Counted from the stretch's first letter, positions 23,544 through 32,607 are shown. The stretch is DNA of 64,000 nt from Kitasatospora phosalacinea (GCF_000717185.1 NZ_JNYE01000010.1:34908-98907); one strand, 5' to 3'. A program made the numbers and translations. The notes: generated by a model from the sequence alone, not told the origin.

Positions 23544-24638
23544 GTGAGCGCCCTGTTCGAGCCCATCACCCTCCGCTCGCTGACCGTTCCCAACCGGGTC
23601 TGGGTCAGCCCGATGTGCATGTACTCGGCCGCCCCCGAGGGGCCCGACACCGGTGCCGCCACCGACTTCCACCTCGCCCACCTCGGCTCCCGCGCCGCGG
23701 GCGGCGCCGGACTGGTGATGGTCGAGGCCACCGGCGTCCGCCCCGACGGCCGGATCTCCCCGTGGGACCTCGGCCTGTGGAACGACCGCCAGCAGGAGCA
23801 GCTGGCCCGGGTCGCCGCGCTGATCACCCAGCACGGCTCCGTCCCGGCGATCCAGCTGGCCCACGCCGGGCGCAAGGCGTCCACCAACCGGCCCGGCAAG
23901 GGCGGCGGCCCGCTCCCGGTCGAGGAGGGCGGCTGGCAGGTGGTCGGGCCGTCCCCGATCCCGTTCAACGAGGGCTACCCCGTCCCGGCCGAGCTGTCCG
24001 AGGCGCAGATCGCCGAACTCGTCGAGGACTTCGCCGCCTCGGCCCGCCGCGCGCTGGCCGCCGGGTTCAAGGTCGTCGAGGTGCACGGCGCGCACGGCTA
24101 CCTCACCCACCAGTTCCTCTCCCCGGTCTCCAACCACCGCACCGACGGCTACGGCGGCGACTTCGCCGGGCGCAGCCGCTTCGCCCGCGAGGTCGCCGCC
24201 GCGGTGCGGGCCGTCTGGCCCGCCGACCTCCCGGTCTTCTTCCGGGTCTCCGCCACCGACTGGCTCCCCGGGGAGCCCAGCTGGACGGTCGAGGAGTCCG
24301 TCCTGCTCGCCAAGGAGCTGCAGGCCGTCGGCGTCGACCTGATCGACGTCTCCACCGGCGGCAACGTCCCGCACGCGAAGATCCCCGTCGAGCCCGGCTA
24401 CCAGGTCCCGTTCGCCGAGACCGTCCGCCGCGAGTCCGGCCTCCCGGTCAACGCGGTCGGCCTGATCACCGACGCCGCCCAGGCCGAGGAGATCGTCGCC
24501 GAGGGCCGGGCCGACGCGGTGATGCTCGGCCGCGAGCTGCTGCGCGACCCCTACTGGCCGCTGCACGCCGCCCGCGAACTCGACGTCCCCCGCAACTGGC
24601 CCGCCCAGTACGGCTACGCGGTCGGTTCGCGCGGCTGA
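23544..24638 (+). CDS. Old yellow enzyme family NADH:flavin oxidoreductase (YqjM type)
   Basis: A 364-residue FMN enzyme that reduces activated C=C bonds such as enones, maleimides or nitroesters with NAD(P)H. Signatures: VPNRVWVSPMCMYSA (the Cys of YqjM-type enzymes), IQLAHAGRKAS (substrate His region), EVHGAHGYLTHQFLSP, SNHRTDGYGG and phosphate-binding VMLGRELLRDPYWPLHAA. GTG 23544 is used because of AGGAAGGA nine bases upstream. Its promoter overlaps an operator for the divergent ArsR, implying induction by electrophilic or oxidative stress. Confidence 0.92.
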   Translation: MSALFEPITLRSLTVPNRVWVSPMCMYSAAPEGPDTGAATDFHLAHLGSRAAGGAGLVMVEATGVRPDGRISPWDLGLWNDRQQEQLARVAALITQHGSVPAIQLAHAGRKASTNRPGKGGGPLPVEEGGWQVVGPSPIPFNEGYPVPAELSEAQIAELVEDFAASARRALAAGFKVVEVHGAHGYLTHQFLSPVSNHRTDGYGGDFAGRSRFAREVAAAVRAVWPADLPVFFRVSATDWLPGEPSWTVEESVLLAKELQAVGVDLIDVSTGGNVPHAKIPVEPGYQVPFAETVRRESGLPVNAVGLITDAAQAEEIVAEGRADAVMLGRELLRDPYWPLHAARELDVPRNWPAQYGYAVGSRG

Positions 24639-24642
24639 ACCC

Positions 24643-24678
24643 GTACCCGCGGGGTACCCCGGGCGAACCCGCCCGGGG
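24643..24678 (+). terminator. Hairpin terminator after the old yellow enzyme gene
   Basis: Two neighbouring hairpins: GTACCC-GCG-GGGTAC (24643-24657) and CCCCGGGC-GAACCC-GCCCGGGG (24657-24678), just after the stop. They share base 24657, so only one forms at a time. Confidence 0.6.
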
Positions 24679-24853
24679 CCCGCGGCACCGTCGCGTCGAG
24701 GCCCTTCCCGGGGCTCGGCGGACCGGCACCCGCTCGGCGACGGACGGTCCGCCCCAGGTCGCCGCGGCGTCCACCCAGGTCTCCGCGGCGTCCACGACCG
24801 GTGACCCCGGCGCGCCCGGCCGCCCCGAGCGGCACGGTTTTCCGGCAGGGCGG

Positions 24854-25324
24854 CTACTGCCCGGGCGCCAGCCGGGCCGGGAAGCCGCCGGTGGCGATCG
24901 GGCCCCAGCGGCGCGGGGTGATCCGGATCAGCGACTTGCCCTGGCGGCGCATCGCCTCGCGGTACTCGTCCCAGTCCGGGTGCTCGCCCGCGATGGTGCG
25001 GAAGTACTCCACCAGCGGCTCCAGCGCCTCCGGCATGTCCAGCACCTCGGCCTCGCCGTCCACCTGCACCCAGGGGCCGTCCCAGTCGTCGGAGAGCACC
25101 AGCACGCTCACCGCGGCGTCCCGCTTGGCGTTGCGGGTCTTGGCCCGCTCCGGGTAGGTGGAGACGACGATCCGGCCGTCATTGTCCACCCCGCAGGTCA
25201 GCGGGGAGGCCTGCGGGGTGCCGTCGGTGCGGCGGGTGATCAGCAGGGCGCGGTGGCGGGGGCGGACGAACTCCAGCAGTTCGGCCAGCCCGACCCGGGT
25301 GTTGGTGGCGATCGAAGGACTCAT
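24854..25324 (-). CDS. PPOX-class F420/flavin-dependent oxidoreductase
   Basis: A 156-residue split-barrel protein of the pyridoxamine-phosphate-oxidase-like superfamily. HRALLITRRTDGTPQASPL, VSTYPERAKTRNAKRDAAVSVLV and WVQVDGEAEVLD are the expected strands and cofactor loop. The KTRNAKRD pattern is typical of TIGR03618-type F420-dependent proteins in actinomycetes. Natural substrate unknown. ATG at 25324, ten bases from the stop of the MFS gene, so the two may be co-transcribed. Confidence 0.85.
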   Translation of the reverse strand: MSPSIATNTRVGLAELLEFVRPRHRALLITRRTDGTPQASPLTCGVDNDGRIVVSTYPERAKTRNAKRDAAVSVLVLSDDWDGPWVQVDGEAEVLDMPEALEPLVEYFRTIAGEHPDWDEYREAMRRQGKSLIRITPRRWGPIATGGFPARLAPGQ

Positions 25325-25334
25325 GCCGCCCAGC

Positions 25335-26657
25335 CTAGGAGGCGGCGGCGCTCCCGGCCGGTTCGCGTCCCGGCTCCGCGTCGTCCGCGTCGTCCGCGTC
25401 CTTCCAGCGGCCCGGTTCGACCATGAACGCGCCCAGCGCGACGCCCAGCAGCGGGATCGCGGGCAGCAGGGCCAGCACGCCCTGCGGGCCGTGGTGCTGG
25501 GCCAGCAGGCCGAACAGCGGGGCGACCAGGCCGCCGACGCTGACGGCCAGGCCCAGGGTGACCCCGGCCGCGGTGCCCGGGCGGTTGGGCAGGTAGTCCT
25601 GGCCGAGCTTGACCAGCACGGCGAACGGCAGGTTCAGCGCCGCGCCCGCCAGCACGGCGAACAGCAGCGGCGCCCACGCGCCCGGCGTCACCCGCAGCAG
25701 CACCAGCATCGGGACGGTCAGCGCCGTGCCCCACTGCGCGGTGCGCACCATGCCGATCCGGTCGGCCAGCCGCCCGCCGCCCAGGGTGCCCGCGACGCCG
25801 CCGAGCAGGAAGCAGGTCAGCGCGGCCCCGGCCAGCAGGTGGGAGGCGTGCAACTGCCGCAGCCAGTACAGCTCGATGAAGGTGCTGACGCCGAAGAACA
25901 CCACCGAGCGGACGACCTCCACCCCGGTCAGCACCAGGAACGGCCGCCAGCGGTCCCGGCCGGAGCGCTTCGCCCCGCCGCCCGCGTGCGGGTACGTCCG
26001 GTGCCGGGCCCGGAACAGCACCGCCGCCATCAGCAGCGCGGGCAGCACGAACACCGCCGTCGCCCGCACGCCCCACGCCGACAGCAGCGGGGTGGCCAGC
26101 ACCGGCGCCAGGAAGAACCCGACGCTGCCGCCCGCCGCGAAGACGCTCATCGCACTGGTGGAGTCGCCCGCCGCCTCCCGGGCCGCCCGCCCCGCCGCCG
26201 GGTGGAAGGCCGCCACCCCGAGGCCGGAGAGCAGCACCAGCAGCCACACCAGCGCGTACCCGTCGGCCAGCCCGCTCAGCCCCGCGCCCAGCCCGGCCAG
26301 CGCCAGCCCGGCCGCCGACAGCCAGGGCAGCGGGCGCCGGTCCACCAGCAGGCCGACCAGCGGCTGCGGGACCGCGCTGCCCAGCGTCGCCGCCAGGGTC
26401 AGCCCGCCCGCCGCCACGTACCCGTAGCCGCGCTCCAGCACGAAGTACGGCACCACCGCGGGCACCAGGCCCTGGTAGAGGTCGTCCACGGCGTGCGCCG
26501 CGCCCCACATCCGCATCCGGCGCCACACCCCGGCCGGTTCGCCCGCGCCGCCCGTCCCGCCCGCGCTGCCCGTCCCGCCCGCGCTCCCCGCCCCGTCCGC
26601 GCTGCCCGTCCCGTCCGCCCCGCTCGTCCCGCTCGTCGGGACCGTCATGCTCGTCAT
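25335..26657 (-). CDS. MFS transporter, fosmidomycin-resistance-like
   Basis: A 440-residue, 12-helix inner-membrane transporter. The first helix region HAVDDLYQGLVPAVVPYF and the later GRLADRIG and FHPAAGRAAREAAG match Fsr-type exporters. The N-terminal ~40 residues are a Gly/Ala/Ser/Thr repeat (GTGSADGAGSAGG...), low complexity and probably cytoplasmic. Two in-frame ATGs (26657 and 26648) are possible; neither has a strong ribosome site. It diverges from an AraC-family regulator 56 bases away, which probably controls it. Substrate unknown. Confidence 0.83.
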   Translation of the reverse strand: MTSMTVPTSGTSGADGTGSADGAGSAGGTGSAGGTGGAGEPAGVWRRMRMWGAAHAVDDLYQGLVPAVVPYFVLERGYGYVAAGGLTLAATLGSAVPQPLVGLLVDRRPLPWLSAAGLALAGLGAGLSGLADGYALVWLLVLLSGLGVAAFHPAAGRAAREAAGDSTSAMSVFAAGGSVGFFLAPVLATPLLSAWGVRATAVFVLPALLMAAVLFRARHRTYPHAGGGAKRSGRDRWRPFLVLTGVEVVRSVVFFGVSTFIELYWLRQLHASHLLAGAALTCFLLGGVAGTLGGGRLADRIGMVRTAQWGTALTVPMLVLLRVTPGAWAPLLFAVLAGAALNLPFAVLVKLGQDYLPNRPGTAAGVTLGLAVSVGGLVAPLFGLLAQHHGPQGVLALLPAIPLLGVALGAFMVEPGRWKDADDADDAEPGREPAGSAAAS

Positions 26658-26712
26658 GCGGACCAGCCTGGCGGCCCCCGCGGCGTGCGGGCTTCCGGTA
26701 TTCTGCCAACCC

Positions 26713-27489
26713 GTGTCGTCAACCCGCCAACCGTCCGAGGACGGCCCGTCGCGCGCCGCGCACCTGAAGGAGACCGGCCCGAGCCGCCACCCGCTGTCCC
26801 ACCGGCAGCGGATCGACTGGCACTGGCACGACGTCAACCAGCTGATCACCCCCGGCCTCGGCGTGCTGGAGGTGAGCACCCCGCACGGCCGCTGGGTCGT
26901 CCCGCCGCACCGCGCGGTGTGGCTGCCCGCCGGTGTGCCGCACGCCCAACAAGCGTACGGCCCGAGCGAGTTGCGCTGCCTGATCTACCCGGCCGGGACG
27001 AACCCGCTGCGGCTCGCCGCGCCCGCCGTGCTCGCCGTCACCCCGCTGCTGCGCGAGATCATCGCCCACCTGACCGGCCCCGACGCCCCCACCGGACGCC
27101 CCGCCCGGACGCTCGAACAGGCCGCCCTGGACCAGCTCGCGCACGCCCCCGAACTCCCGCTCGGCCTCCCGCGGCCCACCGACCCGCGGCTGCGCGACCT
27201 GGCCGAGCTGCTCACCGCCGACCCCGCAGACGACCGCTCGCTGGCCGCGCTCGGCCGGGCCGTCGGCGCCGCCGAACGCACCCTCAGCCGGCTGTTCCGG
27301 GCCGAACTCGGCCTCGGCTTCCCGCAGTGGCGCACCCAACTGCGCCTGCAGCACGCCCTGGTGCTGCTGGCCGAGGGCCGCTCGGTCACCGCCACCGCCG
27401 CCGCCTGCGGCTTCCGCTCGCCCAGCGCGTTCATCGAGGCGTTCCGGCACGCCTTCGGCACCACCCCGGGGCGCTACCAGCAGGACTGA
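26713..27489 (+). CDS. AraC-family regulator with N-terminal cupin
   Basis: A 258-residue regulator. Residues ~20-110 form a cupin-like sensor (HWHDVNQLITPGLG, HRAVWLPAGVPHAQ); residues ~160-258 hold two HTH motifs (SLAALGRAVGAAERTLSRLFRAELG and VTATAAACGFRSPSAFIEAF). This architecture is common for drug- or xenobiotic-responsive activators adjacent to a pump. GTG at 26713 is chosen: TATTCT, a good -10 box, sits at 26699-26704, nine bases ahead, consistent with a leaderless or nearly leaderless transcript. Confidence 0.86.
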   Translation: MSSTRQPSEDGPSRAAHLKETGPSRHPLSHRQRIDWHWHDVNQLITPGLGVLEVSTPHGRWVVPPHRAVWLPAGVPHAQQAYGPSELRCLIYPAGTNPLRLAAPAVLAVTPLLREIIAHLTGPDAPTGRPARTLEQAALDQLAHAPELPLGLPRPTDPRLRDLAELLTADPADDRSLAALGRAVGAAERTLSRLFRAELGLGFPQWRTQLRLQHALVLLAEGRSVTATAAACGFRSPSAFIEAFRHAFGTTPGRYQQD

Positions 27490-27516
27490 CCACCCGTCGG
27501 CACCCGCGGGCGGCCG

Positions 27517-27816
27517 TCAGCGGTGCCGCGGGCGGCCGCCGCGCTCGCGCGAACCCTCCAGCGGACCGGCCGAGTTGGGGGAGCGGCGGCGGGAGGCGGC
27601 GACCTGCCGGGAGACCACCACGTCGATCAGGCACCAGGCGAGCACGAAGACGCCCAGCGCCATCAGCGCCAACGCCGGTGTCAGCAGGTCGGTGTGGGCC
27701 CAGGAGGCGAACAGCGCCACCACGAAGGCCACCAGGGCGAAGGCGAACGACAGGCCCGCCCGGACGGCGGCCGCCCGCACCTCGTCCGGCAGCCGACCGC
27801 GCCGACGAACGGCCAT
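27517..27816 (-). CDS. Small membrane protein
   Basis: A 99-residue protein with two hydrophobic helices (LSFAFALVAFVVALFASW and LTPALALMALGVFVLAWCLI) separated by a short loop, and basic ends (VRRRGRLPDEVR; SRERGGRPRHR). Both termini are probably cytoplasmic. No family recognised. ATG 27816 follows GGGGG; an upstream TTG at 27822 is less likely. Confidence 0.65.
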   Translation of the reverse strand: MAVRRRGRLPDEVRAAAVRAGLSFAFALVAFVVALFASWAHTDLLTPALALMALGVFVLAWCLIDVVVSRQVAASRRRSPNSAGPLEGSRERGGRPRHR

Positions 27817-27857
27817 CGCCAACCCCCTGTTCGGCCGCGCGCCCCGGTCGGACGCGC

Positions 27858-27896
27858 CAGGACCAGCCTTGCCCCGTCAGGACCAGCCTTGCCCCG
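27858..27896. repeat. 20-base tandem repeat, two copies
   Basis: The 19-base unit CAGGACCAGCCTTGCCCCG occurs at 27858-27876 and 27878-27896 in the spacer between the small membrane protein and gntR. No function is evident. Confidence 0.8.
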
Positions 27897-28032
27897 CCCG
27901 GGCGGAGCCATGCCGCCGCCCCGGTCGATCCAGCCGACCGTGGGCGTGTCGCGACGGCGCCCCGCCGGGCCCCCGTCAGGATCGTAACCGGGGCCGCAAG
28001 GGCGCCTCCCCGGCCGGTCCGGGTACGGGAGT

Positions 28033-28731
28033 TCAGTCCGGCAGGGTGGCGTCGAGCTCCTCCAGGGCCCCGAGCACGATGGTCCGCATCGCCCGTTCCG
28101 CCCGCTCCGGGTCGCCCGCGCAGATCGCCTCGGCGACCTCCCGGTGCAGCTGCACCGCGTACTCGCGCGGCCGGTGCGGCATCAGCCGGTGCTCGGTGCG
28201 GCCGGTGAGGACCGCGCCGACGGTGTCCTTCAGGTGGGCGAACATCTCGTTGCCGGAGGCCCGCAGCACCACCGCGTGGAAGGCGATGTCGTGCGCGAGG
28301 AAGGCCTCCAGGTCGGCCGCCCGGGCGGTGACCGTCAACTCGACGGCCAGCGCGCTCAGTTCGCGGCGGTCGTCGTCGTCCGCGCAGCGCGCCGCCAGCG
28401 CCGCCGCGGCGGGCTCCACCGCGACCCGCAGCGAGCCCAGCGAGCGCAGCTGGGCGGAGCGGTCCGCCCCGGCCAGCCGCCAGCGGATCACCAGCGGGTC
28501 GAACACGTCCCAGTCGGCCTTCGGGCGGACGGTGGTGCCGACCCGGCGGCGCGGCTCGACCATCCGCATCGACTCCAGGATGCGCACCGCCTCGCGGACC
28601 ACCGTGCGGGACACCCCGTGCTGCTGCTCCAGCTCCTCGGCGCGCAGCACCGTGCCCTCCGGCAGCTCACCGGAGGCGATCGCCGGGCCGAGGGCGGCGA
28701 GCAGGCGGCCGGGCAGGCCCTGGATCTCCAT
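28033..28731 (-). CDS. gntR: GntR-family (FadR subfamily) repressor of the gluconate genes
   Basis: A 232-residue regulator with an N-terminal GntR wHTH (LRAEELEQQHGVSRTVVREAVRIL) and an all-helical FadR/FCD sensor domain (about residues 95-225, with D/H residues in HDIAFHAVV and LHREVAEAI that bind a metal in the family). It diverges from gntK-gntP, as is usual for gluconate regulators of streptomycetes. The ligand is expected to be gluconate or a phosphorylated derivative; the operator proposed at 28808-28846 fits. ATG at 28731. Confidence 0.87.
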   Translation of the reverse strand: MEIQGLPGRLLAALGPAIASGELPEGTVLRAEELEQQHGVSRTVVREAVRILESMRMVEPRRRVGTTVRPKADWDVFDPLVIRWRLAGADRSAQLRSLGSLRVAVEPAAAALAARCADDDDRRELSALAVELTVTARAADLEAFLAHDIAFHAVVLRASGNEMFAHLKDTVGAVLTGRTEHRLMPHRPREYAVQLHREVAEAICAGDPERAERAMRTIVLGALEELDATLPD

Positions 28732-28807
28732 CCGGCCAGCTTATCGGCGCCCTCCCGGGGAAGGCGGCCCCCGTCCCACCGCCCTTCACCAGCGCGAACA
28801 CGGAAAA

Positions 28808-28846
28808 GTATGACGATTAGGTTTCGGTCGCTTGAATAAGTCATAC
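28808..28846. promoter_or_regulatory. Probable GntR operator pair upstream of gntK
   Basis: GTATGAC (28808-28814) and its inverse GTCATAC (28840-28846) are 25 bases apart in an AT-rich patch between gntR and gntK. The spacing suits two half sites bound by a dimer or a loop. Inference from position and symmetry. Confidence 0.55.
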
Positions 28847-28896
28847 CTTTGCGCCAAGGTTGCCCACGCAAGCAGGCAAGGACAGGAGCACCACCC

Positions 28897-29430
28897 ATGG
28901 CTCTCAGCGCCGAGAACCAGCAGCCGCCCGTCGTCGTGGTGATGGGCGTCTCCGGAGTCGGGAAGACCACCGTCGCCCGGCTGCTCGCCGACCGCCTCGA
29001 CCTCCCGTACGCCGAGGCCGACGACTTCCACCCCGCCGCCAACATCGCCAAGATGAGCGCCGGGACCCCGCTCGACGACCGCGACCGCCTGCCCTGGCTG
29101 CAGGCCCTCGGCGGCTGGCTGGGCGAGCGGTCCGCGGCGGGCAGCGGGGGGGTGGTCACCTGCTCCGCGCTCAAGCGCCGCTACCGCGACGTGCTGCGCA
29201 CCGCCTGCCCGGACGCGTTCTTCCTGCACCTGTCCGGCAGCCACGACCTGGTCGGTGACCGGATGGCGCACCGCACCGGCCACTTCATGCCGACCTCGCT
29301 GCTGGACTCCCAGTACGCCGCCCTCGAACCGCTCCAGGCGGACGAGAACGGCACCGTGCTGGACGTCGGCGCCGACCCCGACACGCTCGTCGGCCGCGCC
29401 GTCACCGCCCTGGCACAGCGGAACGCCTGA
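28897..29430 (+). CDS. gntK: Gluconokinase
   Basis: A 177-residue P-loop kinase that phosphorylates gluconate to 6-phosphogluconate, feeding the pentose phosphate pathway. Walker A GVSGVGKTT (about residues 18-26), ADDFHPAANIAKM (substrate loop), TCSALKRRYRD (the CSALK motif of gluconokinases) and HFMPTSLLDSQYAALE are all intact. ATG 28897 has AGGAG eight bases upstream. First gene of the gluconate operon; gntP follows 100 bases later. Confidence 0.94.
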   Translation: MALSAENQQPPVVVVMGVSGVGKTTVARLLADRLDLPYAEADDFHPAANIAKMSAGTPLDDRDRLPWLQALGGWLGERSAAGSGGVVTCSALKRRYRDVLRTACPDAFFLHLSGSHDLVGDRMAHRTGHFMPTSLLDSQYAALEPLQADENGTVLDVGADPDTLVGRAVTALAQRNA

Positions 29431-29477
29431 CCCCCACGTCACACCCCCCCACGTCACACACCCCCCACGTCACACCC
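29431..29477. repeat. Tandem repeat in the gntK-gntP spacer
   Basis: Three copies of a C-rich unit (CCCCCACGTCACAC) at about a 16-base period occupy the start of the spacer. Possible role in transcript processing or attenuation is unknown. Confidence 0.75.
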
Positions 29478-29530
29478 CGCCACCGCCCGCCCGACAGCCG
29501 GGTGGTGCCGGCCCGTCAATGGAGACCCCC

Positions 29531-30934
29531 GTGACCCCCACCCTGCTGGCTGCCGGCGCACCGGCGCTGCCGCACACCGCGAGCAACGGTCAGCTGCTGC
29601 TCGCGGTGCTGCTCAGCATCGGCGCGATCGTGCTGCTGATCACCCGGTTCAAGCTGCACCCGTTCCTGGCCCTCACGCTCGGATCCGGGCTGCTCGCCGC
29701 CGTCGCCGGGGCGCCCTTCGACAAGCTGCTGGCCAGCTTCTCCACCGGTTTCGGCGCCACCGTCGCTTCGGTGGGCCTGCTGATCGGCCTCGGCGCGATG
29801 CTCGGCAAGCTGCTCGCCGACTCCGGCGGCGCCAACACCATCGCGGACACCGTGCTGGCCCGCACCGGCCCCAAGCTGCTGCCCTGGGCGATGGCGCTGA
29901 TCGCCGCCGTGCTCGGCCTGCCGCTGTTCTTCGAGGTCGGCGTGGTGCTGCTGGTGCCGATCGTGCTGCTGGTGGCCCGGCGCGGCAACGCCCCGCTGAT
30001 CGGGATCGGCATCCCCGCGCTGGCCGGCCTCTCGGTGCTGCACGGCCTCGTCCCGCCGCACCCCGGCCCGCTGGTCGCCGTCGACGCCCTGCACGCCGAC
30101 CTCGGCGTGACCCTGGCGCTCGGCCTGCTGATCGCCGTCCCCACCCTGATCGTGGCGGGCCCGCTGTTCGGCCGCGTCGCCCAGCGCTGGGTCGGCCCGC
30201 TCGAACTGCCCGCCGAGACCGCGCCCGCCGAGACCGCGCCCGTCGAGATGGAGAAGCGCGAGCGGACCCCGAAGTTCGGCGCCGTGCTGGCCACCATCCT
30301 GCTGCCGGTGGTGCTGATGCTCGGCAAGGCGCTCGCCGACGTGGTGGTCGACGACCCGAAGGCCACCGTCCAGCGGACCTTCGACTTCATCGGCTCCCCG
30401 CTGATCGCGCTGCTCGCCGCGACCCTGCTCGGCATGCTCACCCTGGGCCGGGCGGCCGGGTTCGACAAGGGCCGGATCTCCGAGACGGTCGGCTCGGCGC
30501 TCGGTCCGATCGCGGGCATCGTGTTCATCGTCGGCGCGGGCGGCGGCTTCAAGCAGACCCTGATCGACGTCGGCGTCGGCCAGGCCGTCAGCGAGTGGTC
30601 CGGCAAGTGGCACGTCTCCGCGCTGCTGCTGGGCTGGCTGATCGCGGTGCTGATCCGGCTGGCCACCGGTTCGGCGACGGTCGCCACCATCACCGCCGCG
30701 GGCATCGTCGCCCCGCTGGCCGCCGAGATGTCGACCAGTCACGCCGCGCTGCTGGTGCTGGCGATCGGCGCCGGGTCGCTGTTCCTGTCGCACGTCAACG
30801 ACGCCGGGTTCTGGCTGGTGAAGGAGTACTTCGGGATGAGCGTCGGCCAGACGCTGAAGTCCTGGTCGGTGATGGAGACGGTCATCTCGGTGGTCGCCAT
30901 CGCGCTGATCCTGCCGCTCAGCCTGATCATCTGA
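29531..30934 (+). CDS. gntP: Gluconate:H+ symporter (GntP family)
   Basis: A 467-residue, about 14-helix inner-membrane permease. GntP-family segments are present: GLPLFFEVGVVLLVPIV, VPPHPGPL (the conserved PPHPG), GAGGGFKQTLID, RLATGSATVATITAAGIV and FLSHVNDAGFW. GTG 29531 has GGAG six bases upstream; an ATG four codons earlier (29519) has none. Operon with gntK, presumably under the divergent GntR. Two short APAETAPVE repeats occur in the central loop. Confidence 0.93.
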   Translation: MTPTLLAAGAPALPHTASNGQLLLAVLLSIGAIVLLITRFKLHPFLALTLGSGLLAAVAGAPFDKLLASFSTGFGATVASVGLLIGLGAMLGKLLADSGGANTIADTVLARTGPKLLPWAMALIAAVLGLPLFFEVGVVLLVPIVLLVARRGNAPLIGIGIPALAGLSVLHGLVPPHPGPLVAVDALHADLGVTLALGLLIAVPTLIVAGPLFGRVAQRWVGPLELPAETAPAETAPVEMEKRERTPKFGAVLATILLPVVLMLGKALADVVVDDPKATVQRTFDFIGSPLIALLAATLLGMLTLGRAAGFDKGRISETVGSALGPIAGIVFIVGAGGGFKQTLIDVGVGQAVSEWSGKWHVSALLLGWLIAVLIRLATGSATVATITAAGIVAPLAAEMSTSHAALLVLAIGAGSLFLSHVNDAGFWLVKEYFGMSVGQTLKSWSVMETVISVVAIALILPLSLII

Positions 30935-30953
30935 CCGACGCCACCCCCAAGCC

Positions 30954-30995
30954 GCGACGCCCTCCGGACCTCCCGCTTCTCCCGGAGGGCGTCGC
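30954..30995. terminator. Bidirectional terminator between gntP and glpD
   Basis: 14-base perfect arms (30954-30967, GCGACGCCCTCCGG, and 30982-30995) with a 14-base loop, between convergent genes. Confidence 0.8.
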
Positions 30996-31002
30996 CCTGC
31001 GC

Positions 31003-32607
31003 TCAGCCCCCCAGCAGCTCCGCGGTGCGCCTGCGCACCTCCGGCCCGTCCAGCCCGCGCACCGTCAGCGTGGTGCGCCGCCGCAGCACGTCGTCCACCG
31101 TGTACGCCCACTCCTGCTCGGCCGCGTACACCACCTGCGCCCACACGTCCGGCCCGTCCGGGTGGATCCGCTCGCCCAGCTCCGGGCGCTCGGCGATCAG
31201 CCGGGCGATCCCGAAGGACAGCGTGCCGTAGTGGGTGGCCAGGTTGCGGGCCACCAGCGGGTCCATCCGGCCGCCCGGCTCGCGGTCGGTCAGCAGGCGG
31301 CGCGCCACCGCCTGCGGGGCGCCGATGCCCGGCAGCGGCACGGTCGGCGGGATCGGCGAGACGTCCTCGGCCAGGCCCACGCCCGGGGCGTGCTTGAGCT
31401 TCTCCAGGATCACCCGGCCGATGTGCCGGTACGTGGTCCACTTGCCGCCCGCCACCGACAGCATCCCGGCCCGGCCCTCGGTCACCACCGTCTCCCGCTT
31501 GGCCGCCGCGGTCCCCCCGGGCCCGCCCGGCAGCACCCGCAGGCCCGCGAAGGCGTACGTGATGTCCTGGCGGCGCAGGTGCTCGCCGCGCACCGCGTGC
31601 CCGGCCTCGGCGAGGATCTGCTCGACGTCCGCGTCGGTGGCCCGCACCTCCAGCGGGTCCCCGGCGTACTCCTCGTCGGTGGTGCCGAGCAGGACGTGGT
31701 CCTCCCACGGGATGGCGAACGACACCCGGTAGTGGTCGATCGGGATGGTCAGCGCCGCCCGCCACGGCGCCTGCCGCCGCAGCACCACGTGCGCGCCCTT
31801 GGACAGCCGGATCGACGGCGCCGCGCCCGCGTGCTCCATCCGCCGCAGGTGGTCCACCCACGGGCCGGTGGCGTTCAGCACCAGCCGGGCGTCCACGCCG
31901 AACTCGGTGCCGTCCAGGGCGTCGCGCACCTCCGCGCCGGTGACCCGGCCGCGGGTGAAGCGCAGCCCCGTCACCTCGGCGTGGTTGAGCACCACCGCGC
32001 CCGCGTCCACCGCCGCCCGCACCGTCATCACGGCCATCCGGGCGTCGTTCATCTGGTGGTCGCCGTACACCGCGACCCGCCGCAGCCCCTCGGTGCGCAG
32101 CCCCGGCACCGCGCGCGCCGCCGCCGCCGGGGAGACCACCCGGCCCAGGCCGTCGCGGAACGCCGACAGCGCCGAGTACAGGAACACGCCCGCGCCGAGC
32201 TTCGGCGCCGAGTGCGGCCCGCCCTCGTACACCGGCACGAAGAAGGTCAGCGGGTTGACCAGGTGCGGGGCCACGTCGGTGGCCAGCGCCCGGCGCTCCT
32301 TGTGGTTCTCGGCGACCAGCCGCACCGCGCCGGTCTGCAGGTAGCGCAGCCCGCCGTGGACCAGCTTGGAGGAGGCCGAGGAGGTCGCGTTGGCGAAGTC
32401 CCCGGCGTCCACCATGGCGACCTTCAGCCCGGCCTGGGCGGCGGTCCACGCGGTGGCGGTGCCGAGGATGCCGCCGCCGATCACCAGCAGGTCGTAGCGG
32501 GCCCGGCCGAGCAGCTCGCGGGTGGCGGCGCGGGGGGCGAGGCGGCCCGTGCTGCGCTCGGCGCCCAGGGTCGGGACGGTGGCCGCGGGGGGCGGGATGG
32601 TTGCCAT
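31003..32607 (-). CDS. glpD: Glycerol-3-phosphate dehydrogenase (FAD)
   Basis: A 534-residue membrane-associated flavoenzyme that oxidises sn-glycerol-3-phosphate to dihydroxyacetone phosphate. DLLVIGGGILGTATAW is the FAD-binding beta-alpha-beta; SSASSKLVHGGLRYLQ, HQMNDARM and GGKWTTYR are GlpD signatures. The C-terminal ~130 residues form the usual extra helical domain. ATG at 32607, 75 bases downstream of glpK on the same strand, so glpK-glpD form one operon. Confidence 0.95.
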   Translation of the reverse strand: MATIPPPAATVPTLGAERSTGRLAPRAATRELLGRARYDLLVIGGGILGTATAWTAAQAGLKVAMVDAGDFANATSSASSKLVHGGLRYLQTGAVRLVAENHKERRALATDVAPHLVNPLTFFVPVYEGGPHSAPKLGAGVFLYSALSAFRDGLGRVVSPAAAARAVPGLRTEGLRRVAVYGDHQMNDARMAVMTVRAAVDAGAVVLNHAEVTGLRFTRGRVTGAEVRDALDGTEFGVDARLVLNATGPWVDHLRRMEHAGAAPSIRLSKGAHVVLRRQAPWRAALTIPIDHYRVSFAIPWEDHVLLGTTDEEYAGDPLEVRATDADVEQILAEAGHAVRGEHLRRQDITYAFAGLRVLPGGPGGTAAAKRETVVTEGRAGMLSVAGGKWTTYRHIGRVILEKLKHAPGVGLAEDVSPIPPTVPLPGIGAPQAVARRLLTDREPGGRMDPLVARNLATHYGTLSFGIARLIAERPELGERIHPDGPDVWAQVVYAAEQEWAYTVDDVLRRRTTLTVRGLDGPEVRRRTAELLGG

